Shown piece by piece: positions 1 through 9,969 of a stretch of DNA of 64,000 nt; the stretch's first letter is position 1, and each line of letters starts with the position of its first letter. Both the position numbers and the translations under genes were made by a program. Location: the NCBI RefSeq assembly GCF_008728515.1, contig NW_022161899.1:1-64000 (forward strand), written 5' to 3'. The notes under the pieces were generated by a model that saw only the letters and a list, made by a program, of their open reading frames with translations, ran no database searches and was not told the DNA's origin. The stretch is from Papio anubis. Lineage: Eukaryota > Chordata > Mammalia > Primates > Cercopithecidae.

Positions 1-36
1 AGAAGAAAGAAGAAAGAAGAAGAAGAAGAAGAGAAA
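1..36. repeat. (GAA)n simple repeat
   Basis: The window opens inside a purine tract of AGA/GAA units with a few AAAG variants. It probably continues upstream, perhaps as the A-rich tail of a plus-strand retroposon, but the head is outside the window. Confidence 0.8.
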
Positions 37-380
37 ACCACAAGTTCTTGGGCCATGCAATTAATCTGGATTACCAAATTAAAATATCCAGGGATTGGGC
101 AGTTACAATACTTAACCTTAATCACAGGTAATTCTGATGGTGGTGATCCAAAGACTACACTCTTAAGAAACACAACCCTAGCTAAGAGACCATGTACTTT
201 ATTATATAATCACTACAATAAAGCTAATAAGGTGAAATAATTTGGATATTGGTCCTGAATATGGGTTCGAATCTACAGGCTAGTGGCCAAAGCTTATAAA
301 TAGTTTCATTATTCAGAAAGATGATCATTGTAATATCAAAAGCTGAACGATACAGTGACAACATAGCATTAATATTGGGC
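37..380. other. Single-copy sequence, nothing recognised
   Basis: AT-rich sequence with no repeat family, splice signals or credible coding frame that I recognise. The only open frame is 61 codons and has no known features. Confidence 0.4.
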
Positions 381-545
381 TGCTTGCTCTAAGTGCGGTC
401 CCCTGACCAGCAGCTTGAAATTTTGAGGGCCCATCTTAGACATGCTGAAAGAAAATCTCTGGGGCTGGGGCCCAGGCATCCATGTTTTAAAAAATTTATC
501 CAGGTGTTCTTCTGCACTGCGCATGCTCAAACACATTTTAGTTAA
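381..545 (-). mobile_element. MER5-like hAT-Charlie DNA transposon fossil
   Basis: The order 'gtcccctgaccagcagc', then 'ggggctggggcccaggcatc', then 'ccaggtgttcttctgcac' follows the MER5A/B consensus (non-autonomous hAT-Charlie) in one orientation. It is heavily diverged. The family call is from memory of the consensus. Confidence 0.6.
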
Positions 546-900
546 TACAAACACATTTTATAACAATAACAATAAATACTTAATAATCACAATTTTTTTC
601 TTGCCTTGTCCTCTTGCTGGTTTTATTTTTGCTTTGATAAGGCATGCAGTGACTTATGGTATGGCCACACCCTCTCAGTTTATCTCCCACCCGCCAGCCC
701 ACTGTGGTACAAGGTACATCTGTATAGCACAGAAGGTTCAAGCCAGATTTCTTTTCTACTAACTGAGGGACAATTAGCATGGTGTGGGCAGACAAAGAGC
801 TCAGACCCTGCTCACAAGTATGGTGGCAGGGGTACGGTACAAGAAGACACTCCCCTTGGCCTCTAAGGTTTGAAATGCCCCCGACTCCAGTGAGCACGTG
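546..900. other. Single-copy sequence, nothing recognised
   Basis: No family or gene recognised. Overlapping short frames on both strands (86-106 codons) contradict one another and look like chance. Confidence 0.4.
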
Positions 901-1209
901 TTTTTTTCTTTTTTTTTGAGACAGAGTTTCACTCCCTCACTCTGTTGTCCAGGCTGGAGTATTGTGGCGTGATCTCAGCTCACCGCAACCGCTGCCTCCC
1001 GGGTTCAAGTGATTCTCATGCCTCAGCCTCTGAAGTAGCCGGGATTACAGGCGCCCGCCACAACACAAGCTAAATTTTTGTATTTTAGTAGAGATGGGGT
1101 TTCTCCATGTTAGCCAGGCTGGTCTCGAACTCCTGACCTCAAGTGATCCACCCACCTCGGCCTCCCAAAGTGTTGGGATTACAGGCATGAGCCATTATTG
1201 CACCCAGCC
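901..1209 (-). mobile_element. Alu (full length)
   Basis: A T-rich tail at the left is followed by the reverse complement of both Alu monomers, ending in 'cacccagcc'. The flanks 886-898 and 1209-1221 ('ccagtgagcacgt' and 'ccagtaagtacct') look like a decayed target-site duplication. Confidence 0.95.
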
Positions 1210-1678
1210 CAGTAAGTACCTTTCCATGACATCTCCTAGCTATTCCGATGCAAGCCAGCTAACAAAAATTAAATGAAAACTTGGTGGTGATGGTGGTTTT
1301 CCCCTCTAAATTATGTCCATGATAGAGGACATTTGTTCTCCTATCTTTGAATGCACTGAAATATCCGGGGGAAACAATAAAAATATGTATTCTGTGGTTG
1401 CAACCTGAGCTTCGATTCTCAGGTATTCCATAGGACCTCCCAAATCTGTATTTGTAACGAAAATAAGAATCCTGCCTAGGAGATTCTTATGCATATCCAG
1501 GTTTGCGACTCACTGGTATTATGGGAGAAACCTATGATACTGAAGAGATCTGAGCTTCAGTCAAACCTATCTACTATTTAGTATATAAACCTTGCTACGT
1601 CTTAGCTTCCTCAAAGTAGTGATAATACATACCTCACAGGATTATGATGGAAATCAATGTGGCAAGGCCTTAATAAAA
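1210..1678. other. Single-copy sequence, nothing recognised
   Basis: AT-rich, with no recognised element. It leads into the inverted repeat at 1679. Confidence 0.4.
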
Positions 1679-1765
1679 GGTAAAATCAACAAAATCACCA
1701 GGTGCAGAATTCCACAATTAAGGGAACTGTGGAATTCTGCACCTGCAGGCTTTGTTGACTTTACT
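1679..1765. repeat. Inverted repeat with perfect 18-bp core arms
   Basis: Arms 1699-1716 and 1728-1745 are exact reverse complements (18 bp) around an 11-nt spacer. Pairing continues outward to 1679-1716 against 1728-1765 with six mismatches in 38 bp. The word 'gaattccacaatta' appears again in direct orientation near 1770-1785. This would form a stable cruciform or RNA hairpin. I could not assign it to a transposon family. Confidence 0.9.
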
Positions 1766-2065
1766 TCAGGGAATTCCACAATTAGGGTCCCCTGGCCTGT
1801 AAAGGTAACTTCACTGACAAGCATTCCATGTCAGATGCAGATTCTGAGACAGAAGTCAGTCTGACAATTTGTGTTATGGGTTGAATTGTGCCCCGCCATC
1901 CCCCAAAATACGTTAAAGTCCAATACTCTAGAACCTCAGAATGGGACCGTATTTGGAGATAGAGTCTTTACAGAGAGAATCAAGTTGAAATGAGATCATT
2001 AGGGTGTCCCTAATCCAATATGACTGTTGTTCTTATAAAAAGGGGAAATTTGAACACAGAAACAG

Positions 2066-2536
2066 ACACAACAGGATAGCGGTGAGGCCGGAGGCAGGGC
2101 TTACAGGTCGGATGGAGGACTAGCTAAGACACAGCCAGGGTGAAAGCAACTTTCAGTTGGACATGCCCACCAATATGCCATGTCAATTTACCATTGCCAT
2201 GGCAACACCTGGGAGTTACCATCCATTTCCATGCAATGATCCAAAGACCCAAAAGTTACTACCCCTTCCCTAGAAATTTCTGCATAAGTCACTCCTTAAT
2301 CTGCATTTTATTAAAAGTGGGTATAAATATGACTGCAAAACGGCCCTGAGCCGCTACTGTCAGCACACTGCCTGTGAGGTAGTGCCACTCTGCAGGAGCA
2401 GGCACGGAGCTGTCACACTGCTGCTTCAACAAAGCTGTTTTCCTCTACCTCTAGCTGGCCCTTGAATTCTTTCCTGGGCAAAGCCAAGAATCCTCATGGA
2501 CTAAGCCCCACTTTGGGGCTCGTCTGCCCTGCATCA
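2066..2536 (+). mobile_element. Solo ERV LTR (probably ERV1 class) nested in MLT1
   Basis: This block splits the MLT1 LTR. It has LTR-like promoter parts: a TATA box at 2322-2328 (tataaat), a degenerate poly(A) signal in 'gcttcaacaaagctg', and an end in 'ctgccctgcatca'. No internal viral sequence adjoins it, so it is a solo LTR. The subfamily was not determined and the left boundary is approximate. Confidence 0.65.
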
Positions 2537-2706
2537 GAGGGATGACAATGAAGAGACGTGGAGAAGATTCCCTTCCACAAGAAACAGAGAGGCATGGAAC
2601 AGGCTCCTCCTCACAGTCCTCAGAAGGAGTAAACCCTTGCTCTTAGACTTCTAGCTTCCAGAACTGACACAATAAATGTCTATGATCCCAGTCACCTAGT
2701 CTGTGG

Positions 2707-2776
2707 TACTCTGTTACAGCAACTCTAGAAAACTAATACAATACTCTGTTACAGCAACTCTAGAAAACTAATACAA
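2707..2776. repeat. 35-bp perfect tandem duplication at MLT1 3' end
   Basis: Positions 2707-2741 and 2742-2776 are identical. The unit starts 'tactctgttacagc' and ends 'aaaactaatacaa'. It duplicates the last 35 bases of the MLT1 LTR, probably by replication slippage. Confidence 0.95.
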
Positions 2777-2840
2777 TAATACCGTAATATTGTAATATTT
2801 AATTAATTAATATACGGTAATATAATAAAACTAATACCAT
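2777..2840. repeat. AT-rich tract with short imperfect palindrome
   Basis: 'taccgtaatatt' near 2781 and 'aatatacggta' near 2810 are near-complementary around a run of TTAATTAATTAA. Confidence 0.6.
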
Positions 2841-3690
2841 CAGCTTCCAATTCAAGAGAAAAATGCCCTTCTCCTGTCCCTGTGGTTAGGGATACGGTCA
2901 CCTGATGCTTCTCGGATTCCCCAGGGCTTGCTCTAGGCCCTTCACCAGGCACGTTCATAAAGCTCCATCTAAACATCTTCTGAGATTCATCAAAGAGCCA
3001 GCTCAGTGGGACAAGGCACTGCTGCAGGCTCTACTGGGCCGTGTCCAGCCTATAGCAACTATCACAAGATCACGGCACTCAAACACGCAACAACTTCACC
3101 AGCAAAAACCAGCCAACAGTTTACCATCCTTTATTACTGTTAAAATCCATCCCTGCACAGCCAGCTTGTACCCTTCTGCTCCTTCTGTCCCAGGAGCACT
3201 CAGGCCAGCTTCTGGTTCCCCACCAGCTTCTCCAAGAGCTAGTTAAACCCAAACCCCACCCCAGAGCCAGTCAGCCTCACCTAGGGACCCTAATCAAGAA
3301 GACTCACAAAAGCCCTCAGGGAGGTGATTTCCTCACACTAAATGCAGCTTTCATTCTCACCTAAGTAGGACAAAACACACTGGGAAAATGCCAGAAAATT
3401 AAATTTCCCCAAAGAAAATAAAAAGCCCTTTCTATATGCATTTTAAATGGAGCCCTACAGGGTCTGTCTTAGAAACCAGAAGCAGTGCAGGAGTGAGGAG
3501 CAAACTGCGATCCAGTCAGTCAAGATGGCTGTCGTGTCTCAGTCGAGTCTGTCCAGTGTGCATGGCCAGCAGGCGTCTGCCCTGCAGGGTGCCTGTCCCC
3601 AGTCCTCTGGCTGCCTTGACCCCCTACAGGCAACCCTCCTAGGATCCTTCCTAGGGCTCCCGATTCAGTTCAGTGAGTCCGGTGGGGGTT
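2841..3690. other. Single-copy sequence, nothing recognised
   Basis: No recognised family. Position 3521 onward has 'caagatggctgtcg', which resembles a YY1 site and an ATG context, but the frames that follow (68 and 81 codons) match nothing I know and lack flanking gene structure. Confidence 0.4.
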
Positions 3691-3765
3691 AGGAACTAGC
3701 AGTTTTAATAAGCTTCCCTAGAGATTCTGATGCATACCCAGGGCTGAGAACTGCAACCCTGAATT
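3690..3765. mobile_element. MER5-like fragment
   Basis: 'ttttaataagcttccctag' followed by 'gattctgatgcatacccagg' and 'ctgagaactgcaa' matches the terminal part of the MER5A consensus. Confidence 0.55.
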
Positions 3766-4869
3766 ACAGACAGGTTTCAACAGCACATCCCAAGAAAAGG
3801 AGGAAGCAGGGTTTTAGTGCCAGCTCTGTCAAGTATCATACCCTTCTGAGCCTCAGTTCTTTCCCTGTCAAAGGGAGACACCCACCTACAACCATTCTGA
3901 CCAACCTTTCTTTAAAACAAATACTGATAATAAAAGTAAACTTCCCTCGAATCGCTGAGATGTCCCACATAGACATCTGTCCTGTCTTCTTGGGTGTACT
4001 AAACCTAACTGCTTTGTGGCTGTGCTTCAGGCTGCCCTTGTCTGATGTCTTACCCACCGGGCAAGCTCCTTGAACCCCATCAGGGAGAGCCTAGGAGTGA
4101 CAGGTGTTGAGTCCAGTAGAGAGCTCTTCAAGGAGAAAATTAAGCTTCTTAAAGTAGTCTCCATGTAATCTCCCAAACCCGGGAATAATCCACACCCCCC
4201 TTGGAAGATCCGCCATGCATGACCTCGGGCTAAACTTGGGAAATAGCCGCACTTCCATGAAACTAGGACCTAGGTGCACGTGCCAAGTAATTAAATGGAC
4301 TGTACTGAAGCAATGCAAATGAAAAAAGAGGTTTAATTTAAATACAGGATGAGGATGCTTTGGGGCTCTTTTAACCCGGGTTTCTGAAAGCAGCACAGAG
4401 AGGGTCCACTGAACTCCCCAATGAGCTCAAATGCTTAGGAGAAGAAGGAGACACCTCCCCCTGTGATGAAGTGGACTCTGGGGATGAGTGATTCACCAAA
4501 ACAAGTCGCCAGAACATTAAGGTCAATGATAAACACTTCAGACGAGTCCCTTTATCGTCTTCAACCCAGCGACAAAAGTTGCCAAGTAGACTGCTTAAGT
4601 GCCCCCTTCAGAGATAAAGATGAGAACTGCAACCATTTGTCTCCATCCAGCTGTCCTCTGCAGGTGCCTTACATCACTCAACAAGTGTTTAACAAGGATG
4701 TGCTTCCTTCATTCAATACTTGAACCCCCAACTCTCAACACATGACCTAAAAATACTGCACCATGAGACACTGCTTTTCCACTTCAACATTATGCTCTAC
4801 CTTAGCTCAAGTCTGGAAAAGACTTCTATTCCCTCATCCAAGGCCAACCTCTAACCAGCAAGTTTCCTT
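3766..4869. other. Single-copy sequence, nothing recognised
   Basis: About 1.1 kb with no repeat or exon I can name. Short opposing frames (73, 101 and 86 codons) have no recognisable motifs. Confidence 0.4.
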
Positions 4870-5020
4870 CATCAATCGTTCATTAAGAATTTTTTGACGA
4901 GTACCTATCATGTGCCAGGCATTCTTGTAGGCACTTGGGGATACAGAGGCAGAGATGATTTCTCTTCTGGAGCTTATATTCTAAATGCAGTGACACAGAC
5001 AATAAATGAGTCCTGTATGT
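4870..5020 (-). mobile_element. L2 LINE 3' end fragment
   Basis: 'gtacctatcatgtgccaggc', 'cttggggatacagaggcag' and 'ctggagcttatattctaa' are the reverse complement of the common L2 3' terminus. Confidence 0.75.
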
Positions 5021-5372
5021 AATATCAGGGAATAATGATAGGAAAATAAGGAAGAAGCTTGAGAATAGGAGCCGGGGGATGCCAGTGTGACCTCATAAGA
5101 GGTGATCCTGGAGCAGATTCCCAATGAAGAGAAAGGTGAGAGAGCGCCCCCAACTTTAAGCCAGGAAGAAACATCCAGCAAGAAGGCTGGAGCTGGAGAA
5201 GCCAGGGGGCAGGAGAACCAGGTTGTGACATGGAAGCCAGTGGAAGGGTTCCAGAGAGAAAGCAATGACCTGGACAAATGCTGAGGAGAGCCTGTAGAAG
5301 ATGACAACTAAAGAGTTCGCCACTGGATAGCACCACATGGATACTGCCGCCACCTTCATAAGCGTGGTTCTG
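5021..5372. other. Unassigned, possibly older repeat
   Basis: Purine-rich sequence directly after the L2 end. Its wording resembles old interspersed repeats ('ggaagccagtggaagggttc'), but I cannot name a family. Confidence 0.3.
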
Positions 5373-5480
5373 GGAGGGGCAAAGTGGCTCATGTGTGTAA
5401 TCCCAACACTTTAAGAGGCCAAGGCAGGTGGATCACTTGAACCCAGGAGTTTGAAACTGGCCTGGACAACATGGCAAAAC
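5373..5480 (+). mobile_element. Alu left-monomer fragment
   Basis: Starts 'ggggcaaagtggctcatg' and runs through 'taatcccaacacttt' to 'gacaacatggcaaaac', then an A-rich end. Only the first monomer is present. Confidence 0.8.
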
Positions 5481-5663
5481 AAAAAACAAAAATTGGCTAA
5501 AAGCCAGACTGGGGTGAGTTCAAGAAAGAATGAGAGCAGGAAATGATGTCAGCGAGTGTGACAGTTCTTTCAAATATTTTTACCATGAAGGGCGTGGAGA
5601 GGAATGGAAGAACAGCAGACTAGGACACAGGGTCAAGAGTGTTCCGTTCCTGCTGTTTTTTTC

Positions 5664-5960
5664 TTTTTTTGTTGCTATTTGTTTTTTTTTCTTTTTTTTT
5701 TTGAGATGGAGTCTAGCTTTGTCGCACAATCTCGGCTCACTGTAACCTCCGCCTCCCGGGTTCTAGCGATTCTCCTGCCTCAGCCTCCTGAGTAGATAGG
5801 ACTACAGGCACACGACACCATGCCCAGCTAATTTTTGTATTTTTAGTAGAGATGGGGTTTCACCATGTTGGTCAGGCTGGTCTCGAACTCCTGATCTCAT
5901 GATTCGCCCACCTTAGCCTACCAAAGTGCTGGGATTCAGTGTGAGGGACCGTGCCCGGCC
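5664..5960 (-). mobile_element. Alu with internal deletion
   Basis: Reverse Alu with a T-rich tail. Bases between 'agctttgtcgca' and 'caatctcggctcac' are missing compared with the consensus. Flanks at 5649 and 5959 share 'cctgctgtttttttc', a target-site duplication. Confidence 0.92.
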
Positions 5961-6629
5961 TGCTGTTTTTTTTCCTTTAGATGACAGGTGCTATTGCATG
6001 CTTCTGATGGGGACTACCCATCAGAGTGGGAAACTGATGATGCCAAAGGGAAAGGAGATAGCTGCATGTATAAAAGCCAAGAGAGGACAGATCTCATTCA
6101 CACGTGGTTACAGGTGCTGGTAGGTTAGTAAGTTTAGTACACGAAGATGATGAAAGTAGCTTCTAATTGTTTCTTCTCTCAGTGAAATAAGCCAGTTCAT
6201 CAGCTGAGAAGTAGGTCTAGAAACATAGTGGACCTGAAAGTGTCAAGAGTCCCCCTGAGGTTTGTGGCCATAAATTAACGGCAAGACAATGCCAAGGGAT
6301 ATGTGTTTTCTCCAGCCAGGATCATCAGCCTGGAGCTGAAGGAGAGTGAGCAGAGGGTGGGCTTAACCAAGGATGGGGTTTTCTTTCCCAGGACAGTAAG
6401 ACAACGCGGGGAAAGGTCAAGGGAGTTAAGAACCTGAGCTGGGTAAGGAGGACAAGAAAGGGATGACGGACAACGAAAAAGAAAGGGCCACCAGGTCAGA
6501 AGCCCTTGTAGGTGAAAGCTAGGTGGAACCAAGTACTAGAGGCAATAAGACAAAAGAGAAAAGGGGAGGGTCAGACTGGTGAGTTTGTCAAGATTTTGCT
6601 GCAGGTGCAGTTATCAGTAATGATAAGGT
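5961..6629. other. Single-copy sequence, nothing recognised
   Basis: No recognised gene or named repeat. The 6400-6560 stretch is purine-rich. Confidence 0.35.
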
Positions 6630-6790
6630 CTACAACCATATTTTTCAAATGATGGGGTGCAAGTTTAGCAGGTGGTGAAATCAATTTAGTGGGTCAGGAT
6701 CAGCATCTTATTGTTTTAATGAAACAATAAAAAGTATGAAAGTGCATTATATCCAGTAAGAGTAAATACTGTTTTGTGAAACTTCTGTGT
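6630..6790. mobile_element. Possible MER-type DNA transposon fossil
   Basis: 'ggtggtgaaatcaatttagt' followed by 'gggtcaggatcagcatc' and 'taaatactgttttgtgaaac' resembles a common short non-autonomous DNA element. The family name is uncertain. Confidence 0.4.
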
Positions 6791-6867
6791 GTTTGCATTG
6801 GGTCATCACATAACATATATTTCTCCTATGGTTTAGGGTTAAAAAAAAACTTCAAAGACACTAGAGC

Positions 6868-7070
6868 AAGGGTTCTTGACCCTGGGACTACTGACGTTTT
6901 GGATGGCATAATTCTTTGTTGTGTGGGGAGCTGTCCTATGCATTGCAGGGTGTTCAGCAGCCTCACTAGAATGTCAACAGCGTCTCTTCTTCCTCCAAAG
7001 TTGTGCCAAAAAAAGTCTCTAGACAAGCCAAATATCCTCCTTGTCGAAAAAATCACTGAGAATCAGTGGT
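6868..7070 (-). mobile_element. hAT-type MER element fossil
   Basis: Bounded by 'caagggttcttgaccc' and 'gagaatcagtggt', with 'gtggggagctgtcctatgc' and 'attgcagggtgttcagcagc' in the middle. This is a familiar mammalian non-autonomous hAT (MER1-type) layout. The exact subfamily is not assigned. Confidence 0.55.
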
Positions 7071-7282
7071 CTCGAGATAACCATGTGAGCGATGGCTGAA
7101 GCAGGGTAGAGGAAAAGACAACTGAAGGAGAGTTGGTCAAGGGACTGAGAGGTTGGGAATTGGGTGGACAACCTATACAGATGTTCAAGTCACCAAAAAT
7201 GTTGATGGGAGGAGGAGGGACTGTGGGCCAGATGCTAAAATCTCCCAAGAATGAGGCAAGGTGACCCAGAGGACTGTAGATG

Positions 7283-7413
7283 AGTGGTCCTCTACCGTGG
7301 CTGCACATTAGAATCACCTGGAGAACTTACCCACCAATGCTCAGGCCCCATCCCAAACCAACTCCACAGAATCTCCAGGTGATTCCAATGTGCAGCCAGG
7401 TCCAGGAACACTG
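7283..7413. mobile_element. MER20-like hAT DNA transposon
   Basis: Inverted ends are visible: 'ggctgcacattagaatcacc' at the left and 'ggtgattccaatgtgcagcc' at the right, with the central 'gctcaggccccatcc' box. This fits MER20 (hAT-Charlie group). Confidence 0.75.
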
Positions 7414-7582
7414 CAGAAGAAACCCATCCTGCAAAGCCCCACTTAAACGTGACCTCCTTCATGACAATTTCCCTTCCAGGTCTCTTTTATTTCCTGCACT
7501 CCACTATCACTACCAATTTTGCTTTGCTTAGAGCTGACATAGGATATCACTAGAAAAACATTCAAGGCTCTAAAACTAAGTG

Positions 7583-7645
7583 GCTGGCACTCCAGCCTGG
7601 GTGACAGAACGAGACTCTGTCTCTAAAAATAAACAAAACAAATTA
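7583..7645 (+). mobile_element. Alu 3' end fragment
   Basis: 'ggcactccagcctgggtgac' through 'cgagactctgtctctaaaa' and an A-rich tail; only the last ~50 bases of an Alu. Confidence 0.8.
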
Positions 7646-7839
7646 AAACTAAGTGGCTGAAAACAGAATAAACTGTTCAACTGCTAAAAAATTTTAGAAC
7701 TAGGAGATCAGTGAGAAGGAAAGCCTTTTAGGGAATACTCTGCTTGAGCTTTGAGTCATCCAAATCTGTCAAGGACATCCAGGCAAGCGAGGGTCCCAGA
7801 GGACAGCCAAACACTTATGTGTCACTGATAAGCATCATT
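7646..7839. other. Short single-copy stretch
   Basis: No recognised feature. Confidence 0.35.
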
Positions 7840-7850
7840 AGAAACATAAC

Positions 7851-8084
7851 CCCTTTGGGAGGCCGAGAAAGGCCTGGGCAACATGGTGAAACCCTGTCTC
7901 TGCTAAAAATACAAAAATTAGCCACCCATGGTGGTACATGGCTGTAATCCCAGCTACTTGGGTAGCTAAGACAGGACAATCGCTTGAACCCAGGAGGCAC
8001 AGGCTGCAGTGAGCCAAGATTGCATCACTGCACTCCGGCCTGGGCGACAAACCGAGACTGTACCTCAAAAAGAAAAAAAGAAAA
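7851..8084 (+). mobile_element. 5'-truncated Alu with internal deletion
   Basis: Begins at the 'tttgggaggccgag' position of the left monomer and skips to 'ggcctgggcaacatggtg'. Target-site duplication 'agaaacataac' is exact at 7840-7850 and 8088-8098. Confidence 0.93.
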
Positions 8085-8098
8085 CCCAGAAACATAAC

Positions 8099-8562
8099 TA
8101 CTTTGCTGACACTGCAATAAACATTTGTTGAAATTAATGGCTACTGTACTTAATTTCCTCCAAAAAATGCATGAATGATCAGATTATGACACAATTTATG
8201 CCATATTTATCATCTGGTCACCATATTATTCTCAATACCCTTCACATGTAGCCAACTTTTTATTAAAAGAAATCAATAACATCAAATCTTGAATATGCAT
8301 GTATGACGGGAAAAAACAGGAATCAGAATGTCCTCTTTCCCAAGAGAACTCTCTATAGACTATTTAGAATGATACCCACAAATTCTCACTTTCACTGCTG
8401 ATGAAACATACAAATATCTATCAAACATCATTAAATCCCCAAATATCTACAACAAATTCAGACAAGAATTAAGTAATATGACTCAAATATTATTTTTTCC
8501 CAGCTTGGGGAAATTGGCAGAATTGCATTAAATGTCCCTTGACTGAGATGCTAACTTTCACC
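8099..8562. other. Single-copy AT-rich sequence
   Basis: No recognised element or exon. Confidence 0.4.
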
Positions 8563-8821
8563 CGTATTAGTCCATTCTCACATTGCTATAATGACATACC
8601 TGAGACTGGGTAATTTATAAAGGAAACAGGTTTAATTGAGTCACAGTTCAGCATGGCTGGGGAGGTCTAAAGAAACTTACAATAACGGCAGAAGGGGAAG
8701 CAAACATGTCCTTCTTCACATGGCAGCAGGAAACAGAAGGGCCAAGCAAAGGGGGAAAAGCCCCTCATAAAACCATCAGGTCTCGTGAGATCTCACTCAC
8801 TATCATAAGAACAGCATAGGG

Positions 8822-9119
8822 GGCCGGGCGCGGTGGCTCAAGCCTGTAATCCCAGCACTTTGGGAGGCCGAGGCGGGTGGATCACGAGGTCAGGAGATCA
8901 AGACCATCCTGGCTAACATGGTGAAACCCCGTCTCTACTAAAAATACAAAAAATTAGCCGGGCGAGGTGGCGGGCGCCTGTAGTCCCAGCTACTCGGAGG
9001 CTGAGGCGGGAGAATGGTGTGAACCTGGGAGGCGGAGCTTGCGGTGAGCCGAGATCCGGCCACTGCACTCCAGCCCGGGCGACAGAGTGAGACTCCGTCT
9101 CAAAAAAAAAAAAAAAAAA
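8822..9119 (+). mobile_element. AluY (Old World monkey type)
   Basis: Near-consensus young Alu starting 'ggccgggcgcggtggctcaa', with 'gagatccggccactgcac' near the 3' end and a 17-base A tail. The target-site duplication 'aagaacagcatagggg' is exact at 8807-8822 and 9118-9133, inside the left MaLR LTR. Confidence 0.96.
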
Positions 9120-9913
9120 GAACAGCATAGGGGTAACCGCCCTCATGATTCAATTACCTCCCACTGGTATGGGGATTATGGGAACTACAAGATGAGATTT
9201 TTGCATGGGGACACAGCCAAACCATATCAATTGCCACCACCTCCTACTCTCATGTCCTCACATTTCAAAACACAATCATGCCTTTCCAACAGTCCCCCTA
9301 AGTCTTAGTTCATTCCAGCATGAACAGAAAAGTCCAGGTCCAAAGTCTAATCTGAGACAAGGCAAGTCCCTTCCACCTATTAGCCTGTAAAATCAAAAGC
9401 AACTCAGGTACTTCCTGGATACAAAGGGGGTACAGGAATTACCTAAATACGCTCATTCCAAATGGGAGAAATTGGCTAAAATAAAGGGGCTACAGGCCCC
9501 ATGCAAGTCCAAAATCCAACAGGGCAGTTATTTAACCTTAAAGTTCCAAAATGCTCTCCTTTGACTCCATGTCTCACATCTACATTACACTGATGCAAGA
9601 GGTGGGTTCCTATGACCTTGGACAGCTCCACCCCTGTGGCTCTGCAGAGTACACCCTCCCTCTCAGCTGCTTCACAGGCTGGTGTTGAGTGTCTGTAGCT
9701 TTTCCAGGTATGTGGTGCAAGCTGTTTGTGGATCTAGCATTCTGGGTTCCGGAGAATGGTGGCCCTCTTCTCACAGCTCCACTAGGCAGTGCCCCAATGG
9801 GGACTCTGTGTGGGGGTTCCAGCCCCACATTTTCCTTCTGCACTACCCTAGCAGAGGTGCTCCATGAGGGCTCCACCCCAGTAGCAAATGTCTCCCTGGA
9901 CATCCAGGCATTT

Positions 9914-9969
9914 TTTTTTTTCTTTTGAGACGAAGTCTCACTCTATCACTCAGACTGGAGTGCAGTGGC
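9914..9969 (-). mobile_element. Mini-Alu, about 56 nt, with target-site duplication
   Basis: T tail followed by only the last ~45 bases of Alu in reverse ('gagacgaagtctcactc' to 'ctggagtgcagtggc'). The flanks 9900-9913 and 9970-9983 are an identical 14 bp, so this is an extreme 5' truncation at insertion and not later loss. Confidence 0.93.

Larger units (their letters stand above)
1866..2779 (+). mobile_element. MLT1 (MaLR) LTR interrupted by another LTR
   Basis: The 5' part (about 1866-2066) carries 'atgggttgaattgtgccc', 'gagtctttacagagagaatc' and 'cctaatccaatatgactg', all typical of MLT1. The 3' part (about 2537-2779) carries the 'cagtctgtggtactctgttac' type ending, 'acaataaatgtctatg' and 'aactaatacaa'. 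The gap between them is filled by a different LTR. Confidence 0.8.

Noticed and set aside
3520..3692. Possible start of a processed pseudogene at 'caagatggctgtcgtg'
   Set aside because: The following residues match no protein I know, and there is no poly(A) tail or target-site duplication nearby.
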